From an uncultured Lewinella sp. (GTDB lineage Bacteria; Bacteroidota; Bacteroidia; Chitinophagales; Saprospiraceae), in assembly GCA_913057785.1 (NCBI GenBank), contig CAJXPD010000095.1, positions 1-34,811 on the forward strand: 34,811 nucleotides of DNA, written 5' to 3'. Position 1 is the stretch's first letter, and each line of letters opens with the position of its first letter. Positions 7,560-18,100 of the stretch are shown piece by piece. The notes beneath the pieces were generated by a model. The model saw nothing but the letters and a program-made list of their open reading frames with translations, was not told the DNA's origin and did not search any database. The translations under genes were made by a program, and so were the position numbers.

Positions 7560-8871
7560 GCTAAGAGATTTATACGAAGCCTTACTAAAAATCAGTCCCT
7601 TGCGGGCCTTGCAGTTTTTCAATGTGGGCCGGCAAGGGAGTCTGATCCTCATAGCCATTCTGCTCGCGCAGCTCCATTTACCCACCTCCGAGCTTGGCAA
7701 TTATGAGCAACTTCTTTTCCTAGGACATGTACTAAGCTTTTTCTTGGTTTCGGGTTTGATCCAAGGAATGCTTAGCTATTACCCAGGCCTAAGCGAGGCT
7801 GAGCAAAAACGATTCCTATTTAATGCCCTATTGCTATTCCTAGCGCTAGGGCTTGTGATTGTAGCCATAGCCTGGCTAGCTAAGGGGTGCTTGTGGCAAT
7901 TTGTTGTCCATAAAACGCACCTTCGATACTATTCACTTTTCCTTATTTACCTGGCTCTTAATTTCCCGTCCTTTCTGATCGAAAATCATTTGGTATTGCT
8001 GCGGAAAGGGTGGCCCGTGCTACGGTATGGTTTGTATTCTTTCGGCGCGCAGGTGATTGCCATGGTGTTGCCCATTTTTCTAGGTTTAGATTTCAGGTAT
8101 AGCTTTTATAGCCTGATTGGCGTGGGGGCGGCGCGCTTGATCTACCTCCTATTTCTGGTGGGCGCGATGGGGAGTAGGAAACTTGATCTCGAATTGATCA
8201 AGAAATGGCTAAAACTGGCCTTGCCCCTGATCCTGTACGCGATTCTTGGTGGGCTATTGCCGGCTTTTGACGCTTGGTTGGTGGGATACCTCTTTAACGG
8301 TGATGAAGAAATGTTTGCCGTATTTCGATATGGAGCACAGGAACTGCCCTTGGCGCTCGCCTTGACCAATGCCTTTTCCAATGTTATGGTGGTGGAGGTG
8401 GCAACGGATGTGAAAAAGGCACTCCCATTGATTAAGGCTCGTTCGCTTCGTCTATTTCATTTACTCTTCCCGTTATCGATTGTGCTAATGCTATTGAGTC
8501 CCTTCTTATTTCCCTGGATCTTTAATTCAGATTTCGTAAAAAGTGTCCCCGTTTTTCAAGTGTATCTATTTGTAATCATTAGTCGTCTAGTCTTTTCTTC
8601 GACCATTCTGATTGGTCTAAAGGCCAATTCGGTACTGACCTGGATAGGGAGCCTGGAATTATTGCTCAATGTTGGTTTGAGTTTTTATTGGGGCTTAAAA
8701 TTCGGTTTGGTTGGCATTGCGTTGGCGACTCTAGTTGCCTTCACTTTCGAAAAAATTATGCAATGTATTTATCTGTATAGAATGCACGGTATTTCACCGA
8801 AAGAATACCTGGATATTAGGTGGTTTTTTGGATATTCCGCACTACTTTTGATGGCTTTTTTATTGAGCTAA
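7552..8871 (+). CDS. Polysaccharide flippase-like multispanning membrane protein
   Basis: The 440-codon gene starts at a TTG that overlaps the end of the previous gene; the following LRDLYEAL and LRALQFFNVGRQG residues look like the conserved N-terminus of this type, so I keep it rather than the later GTG at 7624. About 12 hydrophobic helices span the whole length, with Arg/Lys-rich short loops between them, in the style of Wzx/MATE-like (MOP superfamily) exporters that flip lipid-linked oligosaccharides. No glycosyltransferase gene is near, so the cargo is unknown. The overlap with the reductase gene and the 21-base gap to the MBL gene indicate an operon. Confidence 0.8.
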   Translation: MVKLRDLYEALLKISPLRALQFFNVGRQGSLILIAILLAQLHLPTSELGNYEQLLFLGHVLSFFLVSGLIQGMLSYYPGLSEAEQKRFLFNALLLFLALGLVIVAIAWLAKGCLWQFVVHKTHLRYYSLFLIYLALNFPSFLIENHLVLLRKGWPVLRYGLYSFGAQVIAMVLPIFLGLDFRYSFYSLIGVGAARLIYLLFLVGAMGSRKLDLELIKKWLKLALPLILYAILGGLLPAFDAWLVGYLFNGDEEMFAVFRYGAQELPLALALTNAFSNVMVVEVATDVKKALPLIKARSLRLFHLLFPLSIVLMLLSPFLFPWIFNSDFVKSVPVFQVYLFVIISRLVFSSTILIGLKANSVLTWIGSLELLLNVGLSFYWGLKFGLVGIALATLVAFTFEKIMQCIYLYRMHGISPKEYLDIRWFFGYSALLLMAFLLS

Positions 8872-8892
8872 ATACCCGTAATTCCAAACAGG

Positions 8893-9711
8893 ATGATTCA
8901 ATTTAGGCAAGCAGGCGTTTGCGTGTTCGAAAGTGCCCTCTATCAGACCACTGCCACGGTAATCGATACCCCAGATTTGGTGTTGGTGGTGGACCCAAAC
9001 TGGTTACCTCATGAGGTGCAGGAAATCGTATCCTATGTCGACTCCATCAAGAGAGGACGACCGGTCTATTTGCTCTTCACGCATTCCGATTATGATCATA
9101 TTATTGGCTGGCAAGCCTTTCCGGAGGCCATCACCATCGCTAGTGAAGCATTTGTTCAGAATCCAGCTAAGGACAAAGAAGTACAACAAATCTTGACTTT
9201 CGACGACAAATATTACATCAAGCGAAATTACCCCATCCAGTACCCTGAGATTCAGGTCGTGATTAAAAAAGATGAGGAGTTTCTCAGTTTCGGCCAAACG
9301 CGGATTCGCTTTTGGTTGGCCCCGGGGCACAATGCAGATGGGTTATTTGCACTTTTAGAGCCCCTCGGGATTTGGATCGCCGGAGATTACCTGTCTGATG
9401 TGGAGTTCCCATTTATCTACCACAGTGTGGAGGCCTATCAGTCCACTTTAGAAAAGGCAAGCAAGATTCTCAGTCAGGCACGACCAAAAGTGCTGGTACC
9501 TGGGCATGGCAGTGTCTGCCAAGAGGGACCTGAAATGGGGGAACGCATCATTTTTTCTCAACAGTATTTGGCAGCTGCGGTTCGACACGCGCAAGAGAAA
9601 GAGGTCTTTGACGAAGAAGCTTTATTAGCAGCCTATGATTTTCCCCTAGGCCTCAGAGGTATTCATCTAGACAACCTGAATTTAATTACAAAATCACTCC
9701 ATAAATCTTAA
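8893..9711 (+). CDS. Metallo-beta-lactamase-fold hydrolase
   Basis: The 272-aa cytoplasmic protein (no signal peptide) has the MBL metal motif as HSDYDH (residues 64-69): an HxDxDH form in which the second His of HxHxDH is Asp. His146 (APGHNADG), Asp165 (GDYLSD) and His205 (VPGHG) complete the expected metal set. The family includes hydrolases of thioesters, phosphodiesters and lactones, so the substrate cannot be named. It sits 4 bases before the carboxynorspermidine dehydrogenase gene, suggesting a link with polyamine synthesis, or with the flippase gene 21 bases upstream. The start is the only good ATG near the frame opening. Confidence 0.85.
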   Translation: MIQFRQAGVCVFESALYQTTATVIDTPDLVLVVDPNWLPHEVQEIVSYVDSIKRGRPVYLLFTHSDYDHIIGWQAFPEAITIASEAFVQNPAKDKEVQQILTFDDKYYIKRNYPIQYPEIQVVIKKDEEFLSFGQTRIRFWLAPGHNADGLFALLEPLGIWIAGDYLSDVEFPFIYHSVEAYQSTLEKASKILSQARPKVLVPGHGSVCQEGPEMGERIIFSQQYLAAAVRHAQEKEVFDEEALLAAYDFPLGLRGIHLDNLNLITKSLHKS

Positions 9712-9715
9712 GTTA

Positions 9716-10921
9716 ATGTCAAGAATTTTGATCATTGGCGCAGGTGGGGTAGGGCGTGTAGTCACCTACAAATGTGCCCAGAACCCAGAGGTCTTCTCGC
9801 ATATTATGTTGGCGAGTAGGACACTGTCAAAATGTGATGAAATTGCTGCTGATGTGAAGCGCGATACAGGGCATCAGCACATCGTAACTGCACAAGTAGA
9901 TGCAGAAAATGTACCACAACTCGTACAACTGATTAAGGGCTTTCAGCCGGAACTCGTGCTCCATGTTGCCTTGCCCTACCAAGATCTAACGATCATGGAT
10001 GCCTGCCTAGAGGCTGGCGTACACTATCTAGATACAGCCAATTATGAACCTAAAGACGAGGCAAAGTTTGAATACAGCTGGCAATGGGCTTATCAAGATC
10101 GATTTAAGGAGGCGGGCCTCACTGCTGTACTTGGCTGTGGATTTGATCCGGGGGTGACGAGCATCTTTACTGCTCGAGCTGCTAAGCATTATTTCGATGA
10201 GATCCATTACCTGGACATAGTGGATTGCAATGCCGGAGATCATGGAAAGGCATTTGCCACGAACTTCAATCCAGAAATTAATATTCGAGAGATAACACAG
10301 AAAGGTAGATTTTATGAAAATGGCCAATGGGTCGAAACAGAACCACATGAAATCTCTTTAGATCTTACTTATCCAAACATTGGTCCTAGACGTTCATATC
10401 TTATCTACCACGAAGAATTAGAATCTTTAGTAAAGAACTATCCAACCATTAAACGAGCCCGTTTCTGGATGACCTTTGGAGAAGAGTACTTGACGCATCT
10501 CCGGGTGATTCAAAATATCGGTATGGCCCGAATTGATACTGTTTCTTATAAAGGAGTGGATATTGTTCCCTTAGAGTTTCTGAAAGCCGTCTTACCTGAT
10601 CCAGGTGAGCTGGGTGAAAACTATACTGGCGAGACCTCAATCGGTTGTCGAGTTCGTGGTATCAAGGACGGCCAGGAAAAGACCTATTACATCTGGAACA
10701 ATTGCAGCCACGAGGCAGCCTATAAGGAAACCGGTGCTCAAGGGGTATCCTATACCACTGGTGTCCCGGCAATGCTGGGAGCCATGATGGTCCTGACGGG
10801 TAAGTGGTCCGGAGCAGGAGTGTACAATGTAGAAGAGTTTGACCCTGATCCTTTCTTGGAACGACTTGGACAGTACGGATTGCCTTGGCAAGAAAAAGTG
10901 GGATTGGACTTAGAGCTATAG
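9716..10921 (+). CDS. Carboxynorspermidine / carboxyspermidine dehydrogenase
   Basis: The 401-aa protein is of the saccharopine dehydrogenase superfamily: GAGGVG at 8-13 binds NAD(P)H, and GCGFDPGVTS and HGKAFATNFNPEINIRE are typical of the carboxynorspermidine dehydrogenase branch. The enzyme reduces the imine formed from aspartate semialdehyde and putrescine (or diaminopropane) to carboxyspermidine (or carboxynorspermidine). The next gene, 3 bases on, is the decarboxylase for that product, which strongly supports the assignment. Which diamine is used cannot be read from sequence; in Bacteroidota the product is often spermidine. No aspartate kinase or ornithine/arginine decarboxylase gene is in the window. 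Confidence 0.92.
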   Translation: MSRILIIGAGGVGRVVTYKCAQNPEVFSHIMLASRTLSKCDEIAADVKRDTGHQHIVTAQVDAENVPQLVQLIKGFQPELVLHVALPYQDLTIMDACLEAGVHYLDTANYEPKDEAKFEYSWQWAYQDRFKEAGLTAVLGCGFDPGVTSIFTARAAKHYFDEIHYLDIVDCNAGDHGKAFATNFNPEINIREITQKGRFYENGQWVETEPHEISLDLTYPNIGPRRSYLIYHEELESLVKNYPTIKRARFWMTFGEEYLTHLRVIQNIGMARIDTVSYKGVDIVPLEFLKAVLPDPGELGENYTGETSIGCRVRGIKDGQEKTYYIWNNCSHEAAYKETGAQGVSYTTGVPAMLGAMMVLTGKWSGAGVYNVEEFDPDPFLERLGQYGLPWQEKVGLDLEL

Positions 10922-10924
10922 ACT

Positions 10925-12055
10925 ATGGCAATAAAGTATGAAAAATGTCCATCCCCCTCTTATGTGTTAGATGAGGCTAAATTGGTCGAGAACCTAGTGC
11001 TACTTAAGGAGGTCCAGGAAAAAGCGGGAGTGTCCATCATACTCGCTTTGAAAGCCTTCTCCATGTGGAAGCTATTTCCGCTGGTTGGGCAATACCTCTC
11101 TGGAGCCACAGCTAGTTCCCTACATGAGGCCCGTCTAATCTTTGAAGAGATGGAGCGGAAGGCACATACCTATTCTCCCGCCTACCTACCAGCTGAGTTT
11201 GATCAAATCGTGCGATACAGCAGCCACATCACTTTTAATACCATTACAGAATACGAGCGCCACCGGGCTAAGGTCTCTCCTGGACTTTCCATGGGCCTGA
11301 GGGTCAATCCTGGCTATTCACCAGTGGAAACGGATTTATATAACCCTGCCATTGCTGGATCGCGGCTTGGAGAATGGCCAACGGCTTTGGCAGGGAGTTG
11401 GCCCGTGGGTATTGAAGGACTACACGTACACACCCTTTGTGAATCAGGAGCTGATCACTTCCAGCGGTTGGTTGAGGCAGTGGAGCAACACTTTGGGCCG
11501 TTCTTACCACAATTGAAGTGGGTAAATTTTGGAGGCGGTCATTTGATTACGCGGGAGGGGTACGACGTGGACTTACTCATTGAAACCTTAGTAGAATTCA
11601 GGTCAAAGTACGAGGTCGAGGTCATTTTGGAACCAGGAAGTGCTATTGCCTGGGAAACCGGAGACCTAGTAAGTACTGTATTGGATATCATAGATAGTGG
11701 AGGCGTTAAGACGGCCATTCTGGATGTATCCTTTACGGCTCATATGCCAGATACCCTGGAAATGCCATATCGACCAGCAATTATTGGCGCCACTGATCCG
11801 GTAGCAGGTAAACCTACTTATCGTCTAGGGGGAGTAAGTTGCCTAGCTGGTGACTATTTAAGTGAATACAGCTTTGAAAATGAACTCACGGTAGGGGATC
11901 GGGTTATATTAAAAGACATGATCCATTACACTATGGTGAAAACCAACCATTTTAATGGGGTTGTGCATCCTAGTATATGTAAGTGGACAATGGATGGCAA
12001 GTTAGAAGTGCTGAAATCCTTTACCTTTGAAGACTATAAAGGCCGCTTATCATAG
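10925..12055 (+). CDS. nspC: Carboxynorspermidine / carboxyspermidine decarboxylase
   Basis: The 376-aa PLP enzyme of the alanine racemase-like fold (type III) decarboxylates carboxy(nor)spermidine to (nor)spermidine. Lys43 in ALKAF is the PLP lysine. HVHTLCES near 167-174, NFGGGH at 201-206, EPGSA at 236-240 and GVSCLAGDY (Cys306, Asp310) are the family motifs for PLP and substrate binding. The length agrees with characterised NspC proteins. It is the last gene of the operon that starts at 6222, 3 bases after the dehydrogenase. No clear terminator hairpin follows; the next promoter is at about 12131-12159. Confidence 0.95.
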   Translation: MAIKYEKCPSPSYVLDEAKLVENLVLLKEVQEKAGVSIILALKAFSMWKLFPLVGQYLSGATASSLHEARLIFEEMERKAHTYSPAYLPAEFDQIVRYSSHITFNTITEYERHRAKVSPGLSMGLRVNPGYSPVETDLYNPAIAGSRLGEWPTALAGSWPVGIEGLHVHTLCESGADHFQRLVEAVEQHFGPFLPQLKWVNFGGGHLITREGYDVDLLIETLVEFRSKYEVEVILEPGSAIAWETGDLVSTVLDIIDSGGVKTAILDVSFTAHMPDTLEMPYRPAIIGATDPVAGKPTYRLGGVSCLAGDYLSEYSFENELTVGDRVILKDMIHYTMVKTNHFNGVVHPSICKWTMDGKLEVLKSFTFEDYKGRLS

Positions 12056-12130
12056 GCGTTTTGTATCTAACTGAATGCTTTGTCGTTCTTAAAATAACTA
12101 GTACATACACGCTATAGCAGCATTTTGCGG

Positions 12131-12159
12131 TTGAATAGGGGGGACAATTGGTAAATTTG
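12131..12159 (+). promoter_or_regulatory. Promoter of the M16 peptidase gene
   Basis: TTG at 12131-12133, an 18-base spacer and TAAATTTG at 12152-12159 form a complete Bacteroidota -33/-7 promoter. The predicted leader before the ATG at 12282 is unusually long, about 115 bases, and contains a short ORF. Confidence 0.7.
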
Positions 12160-12237
12160 CACTTCCAACAATAGCGCTTGACTATATACAGTTCCCTCCC
12201 GCAGCCGATTAACTAACACTCATTTTTTAACTAGGCA

Positions 12238-12282
12238 ATGGATAGACAAAATCTACTTCATTGCGTAATAAAACCAGATTGA
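12238..12282 (+). other. Possible 14-codon leader ORF coupled to the peptidase start
   Basis: ATG at 12238 opens a frame encoding MDRQNLLHCVIKPD and stopping with TGA at 12280-12282, which shares its A with the ATG of the peptidase gene (TGATG). This arrangement is that of translational coupling. It lies between the promoter and the main gene. No ribosome binding site is evident, as is common in this phylum, so chance is not excluded. Confidence 0.3.
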
Positions 12283-15044
12283 TGCGTATTAACACTCTGA
12301 TTCTGGCCTTGGCAGCTATATTGCTATGCAATGTAAGCTTGCAGGGTCAAAAGAAGGCTATGCAGAAATTGCCGGAAGGTATTGAGAAAGTAGCCTCTGT
12401 AGAGGGTATTACGGAATACCTACTTACTGACAATGGTTTAAAGATCCTTCTATTCCCCGACAATTCTAAACCCACCATCACTGTAAATGTGACTTACCTG
12501 GTTGGTTCTCGACATGAAAGTTACGGGGAAACAGGAATGGCACACTTGTTAGAACACTTAGTATTTAAGGGGACACCTGACCACCCCAACATTCCTCAAG
12601 AATTAACAGAACACGGCGCACGACCCAATGGTACTACCAGCGTTGACCGTACGAACTACTTTGAAACTTTCGCAGCAACCGAGGAAAACCTTAAATGGGC
12701 CTTGGATCTTGAATCTGATCGAATGGTAAACTCTTTCATTGCCAAGAAAGACTTGGATAGTGAAATGACGGTGGTGCGAAACGAGTTTGAGCGCGGAGAA
12801 AACAATCCTGGAAGAATCCTTTCTCAGCGTATTTACTCTTCTGCTTTCCTATGGCACAACTATGGTAAGTCTACTATTGGCTCTCGTTCTGATATTGAAC
12901 AAGTGCCAATCGAAAGGCTTCAAGCTTTCTACCGTAAGTATTACCAACCAGATAATGCTGTACTGACGGTTGCAGGGAAGATCGATCCCGCAGAGACACT
13001 TGCTTTGATCAAGGGGTACTTCGGGAAAATCCCAATGCCTGAACGTAAATTGTACAAAACTTATACGGTAGAGCCTACGCAAGATGGTGAAAGAACAGTG
13101 ACACTGAAGCGTACCGGAGAGGTTCAAGCTGTGGCTTGTGCCTATCATACTGCTCCTGCCTCTCACCCAGACAACGCTAAGTTGGACGTCTTGATGGAGA
13201 TTTTGACCGATGAACCATCTGGTCGCCTCTATAAAGCTTTGGTTGAGCCAGGTTTAGCAGCCAACCAGTTCGGCTATGTTCGCTCTATGAAGGAATCTGG
13301 CTTGGCCTACTTCTCTGCTAATGTTCTTAAGGAGAAGTCTTTGGAGGAAGCGCAAAATGCTATGGTCGCTACACTAGACGCCATTGCAGACACTGCACCT
13401 ACTGAAGAAGAAGTAGAAAGAGCCAAGACAGGTTTGTTGAATGATATTGAAGAGCTCTTGAAAAACTCAGAACGCGTTGGATTGGTAATTAGCGAATTCA
13501 TCGCTTTGGGAGATTGGAGATTAGGCTTCCTATATCGTGATGAATTGAAGAAAGTGACACTTGAAGACGTGGTAACTGTTTCCAAGAAATACTTCAAGCC
13601 GTCGAATAGAACGGTAGGTCGATTCATTCCTGTAGATAAGCCAGATCGTGTGGATATCCCAGCAGTACCCGATATCGCTGCCATGGTGAAGGACTACAAA
13701 GGAGGAGAAGCCATTGCTGAAGGAGAAGAATTTGATCCATCTCCTGCCAATATCAACTCGCGTACTACCATGGATGAAATTCCAAACTCTTTGGAATATG
13801 CCTTCCTACCCAAGGAAACCCGCGGTGATGTAGTGATGGGGCGTATGACCCTTCGTTTTGGTAATGCCAAAAGCCTAAGTGGTAAAGGAACGGTGGCTTC
13901 TATGACTGCCGCTATGATCGACAAGGGTATGAAACGCATGGACCGCCAAGAAATCAAGGATGAATTGGATCGCTTGAAAGCAAGAGTGAATATTTTTGGA
14001 GGGGGAGGTTCTGCCAGCGCCATGATCCAGACGGAGCGCGACAACCTGGCTGAGGTAGTTGCCTTGTTAGGCGAAATGCTGAAAACGCCAACCTTTCCCG
14101 AAGAGGAATTTGAAAAGTTGAAGCAAGCGAGAATTGCAGCCATTGAGAATCGTCGTTCCGATCCACAAGCTCTAGCCGCTCAGAAGTTGCAGCAGCTTAT
14201 GAACGACTGGCCAAAAAAGGATGTACGCTACAGCATGACTTTTGATGAGCAGCTAGCTGCGATCAATGCTGTTACCATTGACGATATCAAAGCATTCCAT
14301 AAAGAGTATTATGGGGCTACAGATGGTACGGTGTCAATTGTTGGAGACTTTGATGATGGAGTAGCCAAAAAGGCTATTGCGAAAAGCTTCAAGGATTGGA
14401 AGAGTCCTAAGCCATACGCTCGTTTAAAGGATCACTACTACGAGCCAAAGCCAAGTTCGGAAGTGATTAATACGCCGGATAAGGCCAATGCCTTTTTCAT
14501 CGCTGCCCAGAATCTAGAAATTGGTCAAGACCATCCAGATTATGCGGCTATGATGTTAGGCAATTACATGCTTGGTGGCGGATTCTTGAACTCTCGTTTG
14601 GCTACTCGTATTCGCCAAAAAGAAGGTTTAAGTTACACGGTACGTTCTAGCTTTAATGGCGATGCGATGGATCCAGTTGGTTCATTCTATGCATTTGCTA
14701 TCTACGCGCCTGAAAATGCCGCTAAGTTAGAGAAGGCCTTCCGCGAGGAAATGACTAAGGTAGCTACAGATGGATTTACGGCTGAGGAAATCGAAGCAGC
14801 TAAATCTGGCTGGTTGCAAAGCCAAGAGGTAAACCGCGCTCAAGATGGTGCTCTGGCTGGCAAACTTAATTCTTACCTTTTCTTGGATCGTGATATGAAT
14901 TATGATGCGGAACTAGAAAAGAAGATTGCTGCCTTGACTCCAGCACAAATCAATAAAGCTATGAAGAAACACCTTGATTTGAACAAGATGGTTATGATCA
15001 AAGCAGGTGATTTCGAAAAGGCTGGTAAGGCGGACAAGCCTTAG
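12282..15044 (+). CDS. M16 family zinc metallopeptidase, two-domain, exported
   Basis: I start at ATG 12282, directly before a signal peptide (MRINTLILALAAILL to about SLQG); the longer frame uses TTG at 12261 and only adds seven residues before it. The 920-aa protein is an M16B-type tandem: the first half carries the inverted zinc motif HLLEH (His88, Glu91, His92), and Glu168, 76 residues after His92, is the expected third ligand. The second half has no such motif, as usual, but carries RIRQKEGLSYTVRSSF with the Arg/Tyr pair that completes the active site. It likely degrades peptides in the periplasm or outer membrane. It has its own promoter and a strong terminator, so it is transcribed alone. 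Confidence 0.94.
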   Translation: MRINTLILALAAILLCNVSLQGQKKAMQKLPEGIEKVASVEGITEYLLTDNGLKILLFPDNSKPTITVNVTYLVGSRHESYGETGMAHLLEHLVFKGTPDHPNIPQELTEHGARPNGTTSVDRTNYFETFAATEENLKWALDLESDRMVNSFIAKKDLDSEMTVVRNEFERGENNPGRILSQRIYSSAFLWHNYGKSTIGSRSDIEQVPIERLQAFYRKYYQPDNAVLTVAGKIDPAETLALIKGYFGKIPMPERKLYKTYTVEPTQDGERTVTLKRTGEVQAVACAYHTAPASHPDNAKLDVLMEILTDEPSGRLYKALVEPGLAANQFGYVRSMKESGLAYFSANVLKEKSLEEAQNAMVATLDAIADTAPTEEEVERAKTGLLNDIEELLKNSERVGLVISEFIALGDWRLGFLYRDELKKVTLEDVVTVSKKYFKPSNRTVGRFIPVDKPDRVDIPAVPDIAAMVKDYKGGEAIAEGEEFDPSPANINSRTTMDEIPNSLEYAFLPKETRGDVVMGRMTLRFGNAKSLSGKGTVASMTAAMIDKGMKRMDRQEIKDELDRLKARVNIFGGGGSASAMIQTERDNLAEVVALLGEMLKTPTFPEEEFEKLKQARIAAIENRRSDPQALAAQKLQQLMNDWPKKDVRYSMTFDEQLAAINAVTIDDIKAFHKEYYGATDGTVSIVGDFDDGVAKKAIAKSFKDWKSPKPYARLKDHYYEPKPSSEVINTPDKANAFFIAAQNLEIGQDHPDYAAMMLGNYMLGGGFLNSRLATRIRQKEGLSYTVRSSFNGDAMDPVGSFYAFAIYAPENAAKLEKAFREEMTKVATDGFTAEEIEAAKSGWLQSQEVNRAQDGALAGKLNSYLFLDRDMNYDAELEKKIAALTPAQINKAMKKHLDLNKMVMIKAGDFEKAGKADKP

Positions 15045-15079
15045 TCAAATCGAACAATAACATATTGTAGATAATAGAA

Positions 15080-15119
15080 AGCCGGAAGGAAACTTTGTCT
15101 CCTTCCGGCTATTTTTTTT
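15080..15119 (+). terminator. Strong rho-independent terminator of the peptidase gene
   Basis: An 11-base perfect stem (15080-15090 with 15100-15110), 9-base loop and eight T at 15112-15119 follow the stop by 35 bases. Read leftward, the stem could also serve the BNR-repeat gene ending at 15136, although its T tract there is weak. Confidence 0.92.
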
Positions 15120-15135
15120 GCATATAGTGAACCTC

Positions 15136-18100
15136 CTAGTTTACAGGCGGTTTTTCTTTCATCATGATCGGATCGACTGCTCTCTCTCGAATCATGCGAT
15201 TCAATTCCGGTACTTCCTCATTAACCACTTTTCTGAATTTCTTCAAGGCTTTGTCAATCTGCTGCGTGAGTTCCTCTTTGACTGCATAGGACTGTGCGGT
15301 AGGACGGAAATCGCCGCTGCCATTGAGACTATTCAAGTGCGCTAACTTATTGGTAAGTTTAATCGGGAAGTTCAACGGATCCTGTCGGCTCCTGTTTTTG
15401 GTTTGATAAAGCGTTTCCTCTACCTCCGTCATGGATTTGGTAATGGATTTAGCTTTTTTCAACACATCTTCCATCTTGTCATCATCCTTCAATTTGTCCG
15501 TATAGGTTTTGATCTGAGTGCGGATGTCTCTGATATCGATAATGGCTTGATGCGCCTCAGAAGCCTTGTCAACTACTTCCTTCAAGAAAGTAAATTGGGC
15601 TTGCATATCCTCAAGACTAGATTCAGATCTAGGATCCTTCAAGATTTCAAAGTTTTGCTCCTGTACCTGATCACCAACCGTCAATTGTACCTTGTAATTA
15701 CCTGGTACAACCGGTGGTCCGGTCAAACGACCAGCCCACATGATCATGCCTTTGAAAGATTTACCAGCGGGGTATCGCATGTTCCAAATAAAACGATTGC
15801 CATTCTCCTTTACTTCTAGCTTGTCGGCTCTTTCTTTGGCCTTGGTGGAGAAGGCACGGATCAACTCACCGTCTTGGGTATGGAAACTCAATTTCACTTC
15901 CACTGAATCTGCAGGTTTTTCGCTTAGATAGTAGTGTACCATCACGCCTCCAGGGTGATTCTGTCCTGTGGTTTTTGAAGCACGACCAAAGCGTCCACCA
16001 CCTCCCATTCTATAACTTGGCATCGGCTGATACAAATTGAAATTGCTCTGAGCGACCTTGTTATCTAGTTGATGCAATACCGTTAGGTCATCAATCATCC
16101 AGAAACTTCTTCCTTGCGTAGCTGCAATCAAGTTATCATTCTTGATGGCCAGATCGGTGATCGGTACAATTGGCAGATTCAACTGCATAGATTGCCAGTT
16201 CTCACCATCGTCAAAAGACATGTACATGCCCGTTTCCGTTCCAGCGTAAAGTAAGCCAGGCCGTTTGGGATCTGCCCGTACGACGCGGGTAAAATGTTCC
16301 CCATCAATGCCTTTAGTGATCAGCTTCCAGGTCTTACCATAATCTTTGGTACGATATAGGTAGGGCGTGTAATCCCCTAGTTTGTAACGCGTACCTGCGA
16401 TGTAAGCTCCACCTTTGGTAAAGGGATCTGGATCAACACTATTGATCATCATATATTCTGGCATCCCTTTAGGCGTCACATTGTTCCAATTTTCTCCACC
16501 GTCTCTTGATACGTGTACCAGTCCATCGTCAGAACCTACCCACAACAAGTCCTTCTCATAGGGAGATTCGCAAGCGGCAAAAATGGTACAATAGTATTCT
16601 ACGCCAGTATTATCCTTAGTAATGGGACCTCCAGATGATTGCATTAAACTGGTATCATTTAGCGTCAAGTCTGGACTAATCAGTTCCCAGGATTGGCCGC
16701 CATTTTTACTCATATGCAATTGATTGGAAGCGGTATAGAGTTTCTGAGGATCGTGTGGAGAGAAGAAGATTGGGAAATTCCATTGGAATCGATATCTCAT
16801 CCCTACTGCCCCGTATCCCATTGGGTTATCTGGCCAAACATTAATGGCCTGACGTTGCTTAGTTGCATGATTTACGCGAGTCAAGAAACCGCCATAACTT
16901 CCTCCAAATACAATGTCATTGTTGGTTGGGTCAATGGCCAGGTGGGCTGATTCACCGCCCGCGGTTGGTTCCCAGTCACGCTCACCAATCGAACCTCCAT
17001 CTGTACGGTGGGCAATTCTGACCGTTGAGTTATCTTGCTGAGCTCCGTATATACGATAGGGGAAATGATTATCTGTTACTACCCGATAAAACTGGGCGGT
17101 AGGTTGGTTGTAATAAGTTGACCAGTTTTCACCGCCATCAAAACTTACCTGCGCGCCACCATCATCAGCAATGACCATGCGCTGGTTATCCTCTGGGGCA
17201 ATCCAAAGGTCGTGATGATCACCATGCGGTGCATTCGAAGCTTTGAATGTACGTCCTCCATCAGTAGACTTGTGGTAGGATACATTCATTACATACACGA
17301 TATCTTCATCCTGAGTGTCTGCATGTATCTTACTGTAGTACCAGGCTCTCTGGCGTAATGACCTACTTTCATTCACCTTAGCCCAAGTATCTCCACCATC
17401 GTCAGAACGGAAAACGCCACCCTTTTGATTTTCGATAATGGCAAACACTCGGTCGGAATTAACAGGAGAAACTGTTACACCGATGATACCCAAAGCTCCT
17501 TTAGGCATACCTTTGTTATTGGAAATATTAGTCCAAGTGTCACCACCATCGGTACTCTTCCATAGGGCCGAACCTTCTCCGCCACTTTCTAGACTGTAAG
17601 GAGTACGTCGAACTCTCCAAGTCGCCGCGAAAATGATTCGCGGATTGTTGGGATCAAGCACCAATTCAACCGCGCCAGCGTCGGCATTGGCGAAAAGGAT
17701 CTTTTCCCAAGTATCACCTCCATCTTTACTGCGGTATACCCCTCTTTCTTCACTAGATTTGAATAAATCACCTAGAACCGCTGCATACACTAGGTCCGGG
17801 TTCTTTGGATGGATTCTAACGCGCGGGATATGTTTGGAGTTGGGCAAACCGATATGTTTCCAGGTTTTACCGGCATCCACGGTTTTATACATGCCATATC
17901 CATGGGAGACATTACCTCGGACCGTTACCTCACCTCCCCCAACGTAGATTACGTTTGGATCGTATTCACTAACGGCAACAGCACCAATGGAGCCACCGAA
18001 GTATCCATCCGAGATGTTTTCCCAGGTCTGTCCACCATCTTTCGTTCTCCAGACACCACCACCTGTAGCGCCCATATAATACAGATTCGGTTTGCCTGGT

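Noticed and set aside
9082..9099. HxDxDH in the MBL protein as a broken active site
   Set aside because: The other metal ligands (His146, Asp165, His205) are present and HxDxDH forms are common in the superfamily.
12261..12281. TTG start of the M16 peptidase
   Set aside because: The ATG at 12282 starts a good signal peptide, and the TTG adds only seven unremarkable residues.
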